DNA of 64,000 nucleotides from Azospirillaceae bacterium. GTDB taxonomy: Bacteria > Pseudomonadota > Alphaproteobacteria > Azospirillales > Azospirillaceae. The DNA is taken from contig JAPWJW010000003.1 of NCBI GenBank assembly GCA_028283825.1, forward strand, positions 2,598,020 through 2,662,019, read 5' to 3'. The translations under genes were made by a program, and so were the position numbers. Shown here one piece after another: positions 20,014 to 29,042 of the stretch. Below the pieces are notes generated by a model. It was not told the origin of the DNA. It searched no databases and was given only the letters and a program-made list of their open reading frames with translations. Numbering within the stretch: position 1 is the first letter of the stretch; each line of letters starts with the position of its first letter.

Positions 20014-22005
20014 ATGGCCACGAAAGCAGCGCAGAGTGCGGACGTTTCCGAGGCGCGTGAGGAACAGGTTGACGGCCCGCTGATGGACGGCATGGGCCTG
20101 GCCTTCAAGAAGATGATCCAGCGCGGCAAGGAGCGGGGGTTCGTCACCATTGACGAACTGAACGCGGCCGTGCCCCCCGACCAGTCCTCATCCGAGCAGA
20201 TCGAGGACACGATGGCCATGCTCAATGAGATGGGCATCAACGTCATCGAATCGGAAGAGCAGGACGCCGAGGCCGGCGGGGAAAGCGGCGGCGACGGCGA
20301 AGGCCGCGTCTCCGGCAACCTGGACGATGACGATATCGGCCGCACCGACGACCCCGTGCGCATGTATCTGCGCGAGATGGGCTCGGTGGAGTTGCTGTCG
20401 CGCGAAGGCGAAATCGCCATCGCCAAGCGCATCGAGGCCGGCCGCGAGATGATGATCGGCGCGATCTGCGAATCGCCGCTGACCATCCGCGCCATCATCC
20501 AGTGGCACGAGGCCTTGCAGGAAGGCCGCATGCTGCTGCGCGACATCATCGATCTGGACGCGACCTATGGCGTGGACCCGGAATCCGGTGAGCTGACCGA
20601 GGCTGTGCTGGGCGCTGAAGAGGCCCCCCGCGAGGAAGCGGCGGCGGAAGGTGCCGAAGGCGCGCCGGAGGGCGAGCCGGGTGCCGAGCGCCCGGAAGGT
20701 GCCGAGGGCGGTGAAGCTGAAGGCGGCGAGGAGGAGGCCGGCATTTCGCTGGCCGCCATGGAAGCCGAACTGAAGCCGATGGTCATCGAGACCTTCCAGA
20801 CCATCGAGGACACCTACGACAAGCTGCACAAGATGCAGGAGCTGCGGCTGGCGGCCATCCAGCGCGGCGAGGACCTGGGCAAGGCCCAGGACAAGAAGTA
20901 CGACAAGCTGAAGGCCGAGCTGACCGAGCTGGTGAACTCCGTCCGGCTGAACAACAGCCGCATCGAAGCGCTGGTGGAACAGCTGTACGGCATGAACCGC
21001 CGCCTGATGGGTTTCGAGGGCAAGCTGCTGCGCTTGGCCACCGACTGCAAGGTCAAGCGCGAGGACTTCCTGCACCACTATTACGGTGCGGAGTTGGATC
21101 CCAACTGGCTGGACCGGGTGAAGGGCAATTCCAAGGCCTGGGCCAAGTTCGCGGAGCGCAGCGCCAGCGAGATCGTGAAGGTCCGCGAGGGCATCAACGA
21201 GATCGCCGAGGGCGTGCGCCTGCCGATCAGCGAGTTCCGCCGCATCGTCTCCACCGTGCAGAAGGGCGAGAAGGAAGCCAGCCGCGCGAAGAAGGAGATG
21301 GTGGAGGCCAACCTGCGCCTGGTGATCTCCATCGCCAAGAAGTACACCAACCGCGGCCTGCAGTTCCTGGACCTTATCCAGGAAGGCAACATCGGCCTGA
21401 TGAAGGCGGTTGATAAGTTCGAATACCGCCGCGGCTACAAGTTCTCGACCTATGCGACCTGGTGGATCCGTCAGGCCATCACCCGGTCCATCGCGGACCA
21501 GGCCCGCACCATCCGTATCCCTGTGCACATGATCGAAACGATCAACAAGCTGGTGCGCACCTCGCGCCAGATGCTGCACGAGATCGGACGCGAGCCGACG
21601 CCGGAGGAATTGGCCGAGCGGCTGATGATGCCGCTGGAGAAGGTCCGCAAGGTCCTGAAGATCGCCAAGGAGCCGATCAGCCTCGAGACGCCGATCGGCG
21701 ACGAGGAAGACAGCCACCTGGGCGACTTCATCGAGGACAAGAACGCCGTCCTGCCGCTGGACGCCGCCATCCAGGCGAACCTGCGCGAGACGACGACCCG
21801 CGTCCTGGCCTCGCTGACCCCGCGTGAGGAGCGTGTGCTGCGCATGCGCTTCGGCATCGGCATGAACACCGACCACACCCTGGAAGAGGTGGGCCAGCAG
21901 TTCAGCGTGACCCGCGAGCGTATCCGCCAGATCGAGGCGAAGGCGCTGCGCAAGCTGAAGCACCCGTCCCGCTCGCGCAAGCTGCGCAGCTTCCTGGACA
22001 CCTGA
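20014..22005 (+). CDS. rpoD: RNA polymerase sigma factor RpoD (sigma-70)
   Basis: A 663-residue primary sigma factor. Region 1.1 is at the N-terminus, region 1.2 is [20 protein letters not shown], an acidic Glu/Ala/Gly-rich non-conserved insert spans about residues 200-260, region 2 includes [20 protein letters not shown], and region 4.2 ends with [20 protein letters not shown]. It recognises housekeeping -35/-10 promoters. The start [13 protein letters not shown] at 20014 is preceded by GGGGACATTGAGCGA; the frame is open upstream without conservation. A terminator follows. Confidence 0.97.
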   Translation: MATKAAQSADVSEAREEQVDGPLMDGMGLAFKKMIQRGKERGFVTIDELNAAVPPDQSSSEQIEDTMAMLNEMGINVIESEEQDAEAGGESGGDGEGRVSGNLDDDDIGRTDDPVRMYLREMGSVELLSREGEIAIAKRIEAGREMMIGAICESPLTIRAIIQWHEALQEGRMLLRDIIDLDATYGVDPESGELTEAVLGAEEAPREEAAAEGAEGAPEGEPGAERPEGAEGGEAEGGEEEAGISLAAMEAELKPMVIETFQTIEDTYDKLHKMQELRLAAIQRGEDLGKAQDKKYDKLKAELTELVNSVRLNNSRIEALVEQLYGMNRRLMGFEGKLLRLATDCKVKREDFLHHYYGAELDPNWLDRVKGNSKAWAKFAERSASEIVKVREGINEIAEGVRLPISEFRRIVSTVQKGEKEASRAKKEMVEANLRLVISIAKKYTNRGLQFLDLIQEGNIGLMKAVDKFEYRRGYKFSTYATWWIRQAITRSIADQARTIRIPVHMIETINKLVRTSRQMLHEIGREPTPEELAERLMMPLEKVRKVLKIAKEPISLETPIGDEEDSHLGDFIEDKNAVLPLDAAIQANLRETTTRVLASLTPREERVLRMRFGIGMNTDHTLEEVGQQFSVTRERIRQIEAKALRKLKHPSRSRKLRSFLDT

Positions 22006-22031
22006 TCCCGATAGGGTTCAGGCACTGAATG

Positions 22032-22067
22032 AAAGGGGCGGTTCCTCACGGGGCCGCCCTTTTTGTT
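22032..22067 (+). terminator. Terminator after rpoD
   Basis: AAAGGGGCGG pairs with CCGCCCTTT (one bulge) around a loop, followed by TTTTTGTTT. Confidence 0.85.
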
Positions 22068-22155
22068 TGGGCTTGAGGGAGGGGCACCGCCGCTGCGTGG
22101 CTCATCGCCCGAGGGCGTGTTAGATCTTGCCAGCCATCCAGCATGAGAGGGCGAT

Positions 22156-23286
22156 TTGAAGCGTCTGGTTGTCGTTGTCACTGTCAGCTTGATTGCGATG
22201 GTCGCCGCCGCAGTGATCGCTATTCGGTCGTCGCCGTCCCTGATCACACTACTGACGGCCTTTTTCGCAATTCTATCTCAACATCTGCCGTCGCCGCCGC
22301 CGTCCCCCGCGCCCCACGACCTCCTGAACTACAAGGTCGAGCGGCAGTTGACGTTTTCCCAACCCACCGGACTGGCCTGGAATCGGGACCAATCGCGGCT
22401 AGCGGTACTGAATAACTCCCATATTGACGTTCTCGACACGCGCGATTGGCGCATCCTGTTCCGGATAGAGCGTGTCGATGGTACGCTTTCGCATTGCATA
22501 TTCTTCACCGACGGCAACGCCATTATTGCTAATTCCGCTTATGCGACGAAGGAAGGGCCGCATTATTTCGCGGCCGTTTGGGATGGCAGTGACGGGCATT
22601 TGATCAGGGAAATTGAAAGGCCCCAGGCCCTTCCGACGAAAAGCAATGATCGGATGACGGCCTGCGACCTGTCATCCGATGGAACGATGTTCGCCGCTTC
22701 AAGCATGATGAGTGACTACGTGGTCGTCTACGGCACCGCCGATTGGACCGTCTTGGCGATCAATCGGTTTATGGACACGCATTCGGGCGTGACCGGCGTT
22801 TCTGATGTCCGTTTCTTCCACCACTCCAAGCGCATCGCCGTGACCGCCGGTTTCGGAGCCCTTTTTATTTCCGATGTCGGTGGGGAGAGGAACAGCGTGC
22901 CGGTCCTGCGATCCCGAATAGCGGAGTTGGACTATCATGCTCTGGAAGTGGATGCCGATGACCGCTTGATCGCCGTGGGTGGTGGGCGGCTTCCTCCGAA
23001 CGCCCACGGCGTTTCACCACTGGCCGTTTATGATGTGTTGAACGGAACAGCCAGGCCGATAATGAACGTCCAATTTGGGGCGGTCGATTTCGTGCGGTGG
23101 TTGGGCAATGGAGAGTTGCTCACCGGCGGGGATAGCCCCAACAGGATGCTGGTTGTTGATCCGGCGCGGGGGCCGCGCTATGCGGAAGATACAGGTGTCG
23201 ATGATCGCCCTGGTGCCGCTGCGGTCGGGGACGTCTGGATTGCCGCCATACGGGGTAACAGCGTCGTGATCTATCGGCGCCAATGA
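22156..23286 (+). CDS. Membrane-anchored beta-propeller (WD40-like) protein
   Basis: A 376-residue protein with an N-terminal membrane anchor (residues 3-24) and a proline-rich linker ([10 protein letters not shown]). The rest shows repeated four-strand blades typical of WD40/YVTN propellers, for example [35 protein letters not shown] and [13 protein letters not shown]. The start appears to be TTG at 22156, behind GAGAGGGCG. Base composition is visibly richer in A/T than the neighbours (codons such as AAT, ATT, GAT), which suggests transfer. No function can be assigned. Confidence 0.7.
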   Translation: MKRLVVVVTVSLIAMVAAAVIAIRSSPSLITLLTAFFAILSQHLPSPPPSPAPHDLLNYKVERQLTFSQPTGLAWNRDQSRLAVLNNSHIDVLDTRDWRILFRIERVDGTLSHCIFFTDGNAIIANSAYATKEGPHYFAAVWDGSDGHLIREIERPQALPTKSNDRMTACDLSSDGTMFAASSMMSDYVVVYGTADWTVLAINRFMDTHSGVTGVSDVRFFHHSKRIAVTAGFGALFISDVGGERNSVPVLRSRIAELDYHALEVDADDRLIAVGGGRLPPNAHGVSPLAVYDVLNGTARPIMNVQFGAVDFVRWLGNGELLTGGDSPNRMLVVDPARGPRYAEDTGVDDRPGAAAVGDVWIAAIRGNSVVIYRRQ

Positions 23287-23293
23287 CAGCCGT

Positions 23294-23689
23294 CTATTCC
23301 AGCAGCATATCCGCCAGGTTCTTCTTCGCCGGCGCGCGCCGCTTCTTCGGTGTCTTGGCCGGTGCCCGCAAGGCCGCGTCCACGGCCAGGCGGGCCCAGT
23401 GCAGCAGCACGTCGGGCTCGTCCAGTGCGCCGTCGGGCGGGGTGTAGTAGCCCAGTGAGCGATGGGGCTTGTCGGCCCAGGGCGTGAAGCGCTGGCAGCC
23501 CGCTGCCTCGAACGCGGGCAGGCTGACGGTGTCCGCCTTCAGGTACAGGGTGTCGTCGCCGGTGATCAGGGCGAAGTTGCGGCCGTGCAGTTGCAGGCCC
23601 CGGCCGCCGAACAGGCGCACCGAGTCAACCGGTCCCAGCGGGGCCAGCAGATCCAGGATGTAGTCCAGGAAATCGGGGGAGACGGGCAT
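23294..23689 (-). CDS. TfoX N-terminal domain protein
   Basis: A 131-residue protein with the TfoX-N domain: DYILDLLAPLGPVDSVRLFG, LQLHGRNFALITGDDTLYLK and the aromatic RFTPWADKPHRSLGYYTPP. The C-terminus is a basic Lys/Ala-rich tail. TfoX regulates competence in gammaproteobacteria; in alphaproteobacteria such stand-alone domains have no defined role. It is convergent with the propeller gene (7 bp between stops) and lies 30 bp downstream of sspB. Confidence 0.85.
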   Translation of the reverse strand: MPVSPDFLDYILDLLAPLGPVDSVRLFGGRGLQLHGRNFALITGDDTLYLKADTVSLPAFEAAGCQRFTPWADKPHRSLGYYTPPDGALDEPDVLLHWARLAVDAALRAPAKTPKKRRAPAKKNLADMLLE

Positions 23690-23719
23690 GGGCCGTTATC
23701 GCCTCCCCAACGCCTTCGC

Positions 23720-24208
23720 TTATTTCTTGCGGAAGGCGTCCAGCGCCACGACGGTGCCGCCCTGCTTGGGCGCGTCGTCATCCTCGCCTTCCGGCGCAGG
23801 CGCGGCTTCTTCCTCGGTAAGCTCTTCCGCCGTCTCGGCCAGCTCATCCTCTTCGGGGGGCTGGAACTGCAGGGCGAAGTTGACCGAGGGGTCGGCGAAG
23901 GTGGTGATGGCGGCCATGGGGACCACCAGCCGCTCGTGGCTGCCGTTGAAGCTCAACGTCACTTCCAGCCGCTCGTCATTCACGTCCAGGCCGTAGAACT
24001 GGTACTGCAGGACGATGGTGATTTCATCCGGGTACTTGGCCCGCAGGAATTCCGGCATGCGCACGCCGGTGTACTGGGTGCGGAAGCTGATGAAGAAGTG
24101 GTGCTCGCCGGGCAGGCCATGCTCCTGCACTTCCCTCAGCGCATCGCGCACGACGCGGCGCAGGGCGGCCTCGACCATCCGGTCGTAGCGAAGGAGATCC
24201 GTGGACAT
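23720..24208 (-). CDS. sspB: ClpXP adaptor SspB, alphaproteobacterial type
   Basis: A 162-residue adaptor that tethers ssrA-tagged proteins to ClpX. The folded domain (about residues 1-105) has RYDRMVEAALRRVVRDALRE, HHFFISFRTQYTGVRMPEFL, EITIVLQYQFYGLDV and the peptide-groove-type strand EVTLSFNGSHERLVVPMAAI. An acidic flexible linker follows, ending in a short basic segment (VVALDAFRKK) that would be the ClpX-binding tail. The start MSTDLLRYDRM at 24208 has AAGGAG-type spacing on the minus strand. It lies about 170 bp downstream of ssrA on the same strand. Confidence 0.92.
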   Translation of the reverse strand: MSTDLLRYDRMVEAALRRVVRDALREVQEHGLPGEHHFFISFRTQYTGVRMPEFLRAKYPDEITIVLQYQFYGLDVNDERLEVTLSFNGSHERLVVPMAAITTFADPSVNFALQFQPPEEDELAETAEELTEEEAAPAPEGEDDDAPKQGGTVVALDAFRKK

Positions 24209-24377
24209 GGCAGGCAAAACGCTCCGGTAGCGGGTAGCAACGTGCACCAATAGACCCGCCCGCCACGTAATTTGCAAGCACAGGCGCTTGTCCGCGCCGA
24301 CGGGACGGGGCGGCGGGCCGCCAATCATTCTTCCAGTGTTCAGTCATTCAGACGAGTCGCCCTCAGGCAGGCGGCGC

Positions 24378-24690
24378 GTCTAGTGGGGGGCTTCTGTTGC
24401 CGGGTGCCCCCCGAACCCCGTTCTTAGCTATCCGCTAACACCCCGTTGAGGGTATTAGGCGGCCATGCGAAGAGCAGGCGCCGAATTATCGTTGGCACCT
24501 ATAAAACGGCCCGATAACGGCGGAACCATGCCGAGCGAAAACCATGCCTTTACCACGCACGTCGATCCTGATTCGCCCCCATGATGGTGGAGGCGCCGGG
24601 TACCGCCCCCGGGTCCGTAACGCTTATTCCGCAAGGCGTTTATCGCCATAGTCGAGCGAACCCGACATCCCTAATATAGGGAGCCTGCGG
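24378..24690 (-). ncRNA. ssrA: tmRNA, circularly permuted two-piece form
   Basis: The minus strand reads as a permuted tmRNA. The acceptor piece comes first and ends CGCCTCC-ACCA at 24585; four bases later the coding piece begins GGGGGCG (24580-24574), pairing with it in a seven-base acceptor stem. The 5' domain GGGGGCGAATCAGGATCGAC is typical. The tag frame at 24496-24455 reads ANDNSAPALRMAA then TAA. A pseudoknot/hairpin with GGGGGGC and GCCCCCC arms ends the RNA near 24380. The tRNA-like T loop reads GGCGGTA, which is unusual. Outer boundaries are approximate. It rescues stalled ribosomes and tags the nascent chain for ClpXP. Confidence 0.93.
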
Positions 24691-24797
24691 CCAAAGTGGA
24701 AGGCTTTCACGTCATGGCAGCCGCCCTATTGGAAAATCAATGCGATGGCGGCTTTCCTCAGCAGCCCGTCCCCAGGGGCGCCCGTCGCGCCCGAGTT

Positions 24798-24834
24798 TTG
24801 GGTTCCGGGCGGGCACGCACTACACTATGTAGTG
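24798..24834 (+). promoter_or_regulatory. thyA promoter with overlapping palindromic operator
   Basis: TTGGGT (24798-24803), 17-bp spacer, TACACT (24821-24826) form a sigma-70-like promoter. A perfect inverted repeat, CACTACA (24818-24824) and TGTAGTG (24828-24834) with a CTA centre, covers the -10 box. The thyA start lies 59 bp beyond it. Confidence 0.55.
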
Positions 24835-24892
24835 TGTGGGTGCTGGCCGACCCGCCAGCCTGTTGATCGTTCGTGTGAGTGAGGGCCCCGCC

Positions 24893-25783
24893 ATGGCGCA
24901 TCCGGAATACCAGTACCTGTCCCTGCTGCGCCGCCTGATCGACCAGGGCGCCGTGCGCGGCGACCGCACCGGCGTGGGCACCCGCGCCCTGTTCGGGGAG
25001 CAGATGCGCTTCGACCTGTCGGCCGGTTTCCCCCTGCTGACCACCAAGAAGATTTTCCACCGCCAGGCCATCCACGAGATGCTGTGGTTCCTATCGGGCG
25101 ACACCAGCATCCGGCCGCTGCTGGCCAACAAGGTGCGCATCTGGACCGACTGGCCGCTGGCCAACTACCGCAAGGTGACGGGCGAGGCCATCAGCCAGGA
25201 TGAGTTCGAGGCCCGGGTCATGGCCGACGACGCCTTTGCCGCCCAGTGGGGCGATCTGGGTCCCGTCTACGGCAAGCAGTGGCGCCGCTGGCAGGGGGCG
25301 GACGGCCGGGTCATCGACCAGATCCAGGAACTGGTGGACGGCATCCGGAACAACCCCACCAGCCGCCGCCTGCTGTTCACCGGCTGGAACGTGGCCGACC
25401 TGCCGGCCATGGCCTTGCCCCCCTGCCACATGACCTATCAGTTCTTCGTGGCGGACGGGAAGCTGTCGGGCCTGATCTTCCAGCGCAGCGCCGACACCCT
25501 GCTGGGCCTCCCCTGGAACCTGTGCGAAGGCGCGCTGCTGATCCACATGCTGGCCCAGCAGTGCGACCTGGGGGTGGGTGATCTGGTGTGGCAGGGCGGC
25601 GACGTCCACCTTTACAACAACCACGTCCCCCAGGCGGAGGAGCAGCTGACGCGTGAGCCCCGGCCGTTCCCGCAGCTGCTGATCAAGCGCCGGCCCGCCA
25701 GCCTGTTCGACTACCGATTCGAGGATTTCGAGATCACCGGCTACGACCCCCACGCGCACATCAAGGCGGACGTGGCGGTCTGA
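24893..25783 (+). CDS. thyA: Thymidylate synthase
   Basis: A 296-residue enzyme that methylates dUMP to dTMP with methylene-tetrahydrofolate, producing dihydrofolate. The catalytic Cys is C178 in LPPCHMTYQFFV. Phosphate-binding Arg in RGDRTGVGT and the C-terminal YDPHAHIKADVAV are present. The start MAHPEYQYL at 24893 is preferred over an upstream in-frame codon because the upstream part falls inside the operator/promoter. folA, which regenerates tetrahydrofolate, lies 2.7 kb downstream on the same strand after three inserted genes. Confidence 0.97.
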   Translation: MAHPEYQYLSLLRRLIDQGAVRGDRTGVGTRALFGEQMRFDLSAGFPLLTTKKIFHRQAIHEMLWFLSGDTSIRPLLANKVRIWTDWPLANYRKVTGEAISQDEFEARVMADDAFAAQWGDLGPVYGKQWRRWQGADGRVIDQIQELVDGIRNNPTSRRLLFTGWNVADLPAMALPPCHMTYQFFVADGKLSGLIFQRSADTLLGLPWNLCEGALLIHMLAQQCDLGVGDLVWQGGDVHLYNNHVPQAEEQLTREPRPFPQLLIKRRPASLFDYRFEDFEITGYDPHAHIKADVAV

Positions 25784-25794
25784 GCAAACCCGAA

Positions 25795-26400
25795 GTGGAG
25801 GCGGGGAGGGGCTATGCGCCGGTTGACGGTGGCGGCTGGTTTCGTCCTGGGCTGGCGGCAACGCCGGCCTTCGCCGATGTCCCGCCCAAGGAAAGCCTGC
25901 TGATGCGGGAGGCTGACTACACCTGCTTCCGGGCGACGGCGGCGGGTGGCCTTGTCCTGATGCCGCCGTCGCCGGCGCCACTTCATGTCGGGAACCATGT
26001 GGCCCGGACGCAGGAAGAATGGCGGGCGCTGTGGTGGAACACTTATGGCGGGGGCTCCAATCCCCTGCCGGCGTCCTTGCCTGACGGTCATATCGCCGTC
26101 GCAATCACCATGCGGGGATCGGACCAGGCGCATGCCCACGTCCGCACCATCGAGGATGACGGGACCACGGTGCGCTTCGGTGTTCAGCGGGAAGAGCGCA
26201 AGGCGCCCCTGCATGTCGAATCCCATACCGGACAGGCCATTGTCGAGTTCCATTCCGACAGCGGCACGCTTGAAACCCTGGTGATTTTCTATCCCGCCCC
26301 AGCCGGAAAGCCGGTCACGTTCACCGTGCTGCCGGACCTGGTGTGGACGCCGGCAACCGAGCGTGAGACTTGGGCCGTCCCGCCCTGTGCCCGGCATTAA
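25795..26400 (+). CDS. Exported hypothetical protein with N-terminal frameshift
   Basis: The downstream frame encodes ADVPPKESLLMREADYTC and then a beta-rich domain of about 165 residues (EEWRALWWNTYGGGSNPLPA, VAITMRGSDQAHAHVRTI, LVIFYPAPAGKPVTFTVL) with no family I recognise. An ATG at 25814 with GGAGGGG upstream starts a signal peptide (MRRLTVAAGFVLG) in a different frame. Restoring one G in the GGG run near 25850 would join it to LAATPAFA-DVPPKE, a complete Sec signal with an AFA cleavage site. So the gene is either a recent pseudogene or carries a sequence error. It starts 12 bp after thyA. Confidence 0.6.
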   Translation: MEAGRGYAPVDGGGWFRPGLAATPAFADVPPKESLLMREADYTCFRATAAGGLVLMPPSPAPLHVGNHVARTQEEWRALWWNTYGGGSNPLPASLPDGHIAVAITMRGSDQAHAHVRTIEDDGTTVRFGVQREERKAPLHVESHTGQAIVEFHSDSGTLETLVIFYPAPAGKPVTFTVLPDLVWTPATERETWAVPPCARH

Positions 26401-26498
26401 CGGTGGTTCTCTCGCCAAGTGGCTCTCAGCCGTCAATCCCACCCCTGTTAGCCTGAGCGCCGCGCCGGCTGAGGGTCGGTGAATGGGGGAGAAGTTCC

Positions 26499-28022
26499 AT
26501 GCGGCGGGGATGGATGCTGGGGGCCGCGGCCCTGCTGGTGGCGTCAGGGGTGGGCGCGCAGGAGGCGGGCCGCGCCGTGACGCCGCAGGCCCGCGCGCCG
26601 GGCCAGGTGGCGGCCGTGGCCGACGCGGCCCTGGCAACAGCGATATTGGACAGCGTGGCGTTGGACAAGGCGGCGGCCGGCACCGACGCCTTCCTGCGGG
26701 CGCAGATGGAGCAGTCCCACATTCCCGGTTTGCAGGCGGCGGTGGTGTGGCACGGTCGCATCGTCTTCGCGCGCGCCTACGGTGTCGCCAACTTGCAGAC
26801 GCCGGTGCCGGTGACGGCCGAGACCATCATGGCCGTCAATTCCATCACCAAGGCCTTCACCGGCGTCGCCGCCGTGCGCCAGGCCATGGCCGGGGCGCTG
26901 GACCTGGAGGCACCCGTGGGTCGTTATCTGGACGATCTGCCGGAGGCCTGGCGCGCCATCCCCATCCGCCAGCTGCTGTCGCACATGTCGGGCTTGCCCG
27001 ACATCAACGCCGCCCCTGGCGCCCGCGCGGCGGAGACGACGCAGGATGCCGTCTGGGCCTGGGTGCGGGCGCAGCCGGTGAAGTTCCCACCGGGGGAGCG
27101 CTTCGATTATTGCCAGACCAACTACGCCCTGGTGCAGCGGGTGCTGGACAAGCTGGCCGGCCTGCCGCCCGACACGCCGGTGACCCCGCCGCTGTTCCAA
27201 CTGGCCGGCATGGCCCATACCGGCTTTGGCGACAGCACGATGGTGACGCCCGGCAAGGCCGCCGGCTACGTCTATGCCAAGGGTGATGAGGGCGCCCGCG
27301 TGCTGCGCCCGGTCTATGAGATTTTCCGGCCCCTGCACCGGGCGTCCAGCGGTATGGACAGCACGGCGGAGGACATGGCCCGCTGGATGATCGCCGTCAC
27401 CGACGGCCGCCTGCTGGATGCCGCCGGCCGGCAGACCCTGTGGACGCCAATGGCCTTCAACGACGGCCATCCGGGCCAATGGGCCATGGGGTGGGAGGTG
27501 CTGGACCGTGGCCACGGCCACCGCGCCGTGGGCATGACCGGCGGCGGCCGCGCCGCCTTCTTCCTCTATCCCGAGGATGATCTGGGCGTGGTCATCCTGA
27601 CCAACCTGTCCGGCGCGGTGCCGGAGGACATGATCGACCAGGTGGCCGCCCTCTATGGCGCCCGGCTGGGCGGCATGGCCGCATTGCGGGTGGCGGTGCA
27701 GCGCCAGGGCTATGACCAGGCGGCCACCATCGCCGCGGGCCTGGCCCAGGCCGACCCCGACTTTCGCCCGGCGGAGGCGGAACTGAACGACTGGGGCTAT
27801 CGCCTGCTCAGCAACGGCCAGTCGCGTGACGCGCTCGCCATCCTGAAGCTGGCCGCCGACCGCTTCCCCGACAGCGGCAACGCCCAGGACAGCCTGGGCG
27901 AAGCGCTGGCCGCCACCGGCGACAAGCCGGGCGCCATCGCTGCGTACGAACGCTCGCTGGCGCTGGACCCGAAGAACCGGAACGCGGAGCGGCGGCTGGA
28001 GAAATTGCGGGCGGGTGGATGA
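26499..28022 (+). CDS. Exported beta-lactamase-family serine hydrolase with C-terminal TPR
   Basis: A 507-residue class C-like serine hydrolase. A signal peptide ends near residue 20 (GVGA-QEA). The catalytic SxxK is S115-I-T-K118. The expected YxN motif reads Y-C-Q in FDYCQTNYAL, and the third motif is GMTGGG instead of HTG, so true beta-lactamase activity is unlikely; an esterase or D-aminopeptidase is more likely. Residues ~420-505 form TPR-like repeats (SRDALAILKLAADRFPDSGN, KPGAIAAYERSLALDPKNRN). The start has GGGGGAGAAG upstream. Confidence 0.85.
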   Translation: MRRGWMLGAAALLVASGVGAQEAGRAVTPQARAPGQVAAVADAALATAILDSVALDKAAAGTDAFLRAQMEQSHIPGLQAAVVWHGRIVFARAYGVANLQTPVPVTAETIMAVNSITKAFTGVAAVRQAMAGALDLEAPVGRYLDDLPEAWRAIPIRQLLSHMSGLPDINAAPGARAAETTQDAVWAWVRAQPVKFPPGERFDYCQTNYALVQRVLDKLAGLPPDTPVTPPLFQLAGMAHTGFGDSTMVTPGKAAGYVYAKGDEGARVLRPVYEIFRPLHRASSGMDSTAEDMARWMIAVTDGRLLDAAGRQTLWTPMAFNDGHPGQWAMGWEVLDRGHGHRAVGMTGGGRAAFFLYPEDDLGVVILTNLSGAVPEDMIDQVAALYGARLGGMAALRVAVQRQGYDQAATIAAGLAQADPDFRPAEAELNDWGYRLLSNGQSRDALAILKLAADRFPDSGNAQDSLGEALAATGDKPGAIAAYERSLALDPKNRNAERRLEKLRAGG

Positions 28023-28094
28023 GGCGCGCGCGTGGACAGACGGCCCGGCCCATCTTACCCTAAGGGACCTTCAACCCCGTTATCCGCCGCACCC

Positions 28095-28391
28095 ATGAAC
28101 CGCGACCAGGCCATCCGTCTGCTCAAGCCACACGAACCGGAATTTCGCCGGGCCGGTATCGGCGCGCTGTTCCTGTTCGGCTCGGTGGCGCGGAACGAAG
28201 CGACGGAGGCGTCCGACGTCGATGTCTTCTTCGACCTGGACCGGCCGCAGGGTTTCACCCTGTTCAGCTTGGCGGCAGTACAGGAACGCTTGCAGGACAT
28301 CCTGGAAACCAAGGTCGACCTCATGACCCGCGAGGCCATCCATCCCCGGCGGCGGAGTCGGATCGAGGCGGATGCCGTGTGTGTGTTTTGA
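28095..28391 (+). CDS. MNT-type nucleotidyltransferase domain protein (orphan)
   Basis: A 98-residue minimal nucleotidyltransferase with the family signature FLFGSVARNEATEASDVDVF and an aspartate in the third strand (TKVDLMTREAI). Such proteins usually act as the antitoxin of MNT/HEPN pairs, adding AMP to a HEPN ribonuclease. No HEPN-type gene lies next to it (the neighbours are the serine hydrolase and folA), so it is an orphan. The frame is open upstream to 28032 but the conserved N-terminus begins MNRDQAIRLLK at 28095. Confidence 0.85.
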   Translation: MNRDQAIRLLKPHEPEFRRAGIGALFLFGSVARNEATEASDVDVFFDLDRPQGFTLFSLAAVQERLQDILETKVDLMTREAIHPRRRSRIEADAVCVF

Positions 28392-28508
28392 CTTCGGCGT
28401 CCCGAAGACCCGCGCACCCCCGCCCCTTGATCTTCCTCATTCTCGGCCGCAGCCGTTTGCCGTAAAACCCTGGCACCCGCACTCATCGTTGCCAGGTTCC
28501 GCGTTCCC

Positions 28509-29042
28509 ATGACCGATCCCGCGTCCATCCCGCTTGCCCTTATCGCCGCCGTCTCCACCAACAATGTCATCGGCATCGAGAACCGGCTGCCGTGGCGGCT
28601 GAAGGGTGATCTGAAGTATTTCAAGGAAATGACCTTGGGGAAGCCAGTCATCATGGGCCGGCGGACGTGGGAGAGCATCGGGGCCAAGCCGCTGCCGGGC
28701 CGCACCAACATCGTCATCACCCACAAGCCGGACTTCCGCGCCCAGGGCGGCGTGGTCTGCCACAGCCTGGATGCCGCCATCGAGCAGGGGCGCCTGATCG
28801 CGGCGGCCGACGGGGCGGCGGAGGTCATGGTGATCGGTGGTGAACTGCTGTTTGCCACGGCGCTGAAGACGGCGCACCGCCTCTACCTGACGGAGGTGCA
28901 CGCCACGCCTGAGGGTGACGCCTTCTTCCCCACCTTCGACCGGGCCGACTGGCGCGAGGTGTCGCGCCGCGATGTGCCGGCGCTGGAGGTCGAGGTTGAT
29001 CCCGCCCCCGCCCACAGCTTCGTGGTGCTGGAGCGCGCCTGA
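28509..29042 (+). CDS. folA: Dihydrofolate reductase
   Basis: A 177-residue enzyme reducing dihydrofolate with NADPH. Motifs are IAAVSTNNVIGIENRLPWRL (substrate/Met20 loop), MGRRTWESIG and VMVIGGELLF. Length is slightly above the 160-170 norm. The stop overlaps the next start by one base (TGATG), so translation of the EpmC-like protein is probably coupled to it. Confidence 0.96.
   Translation: MTDPASIPLALIAAVSTNNVIGIENRLPWRLKGDLKYFKEMTLGKPVIMGRRTWESIGAKPLPGRTNIVITHKPDFRAQGGVVCHSLDAAIEQGRLIAAADGAAEVMVIGGELLFATALKTAHRLYLTEVHATPEGDAFFPTFDRADWREVSRRDVPALEVEVDPAPAHSFVVLERA

Noticed and set aside
20188..21963. A 591-codon open frame antisense to rpoD
   Set aside because: Shadow of rpoD codon bias; no recognisable domain or start context.
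24818..24834. thyA palindrome as a true NrdR box
   Set aside because: Two bases shorter than the 16-bp NrdR consensus and only one site visible; kept as an unassigned operator.
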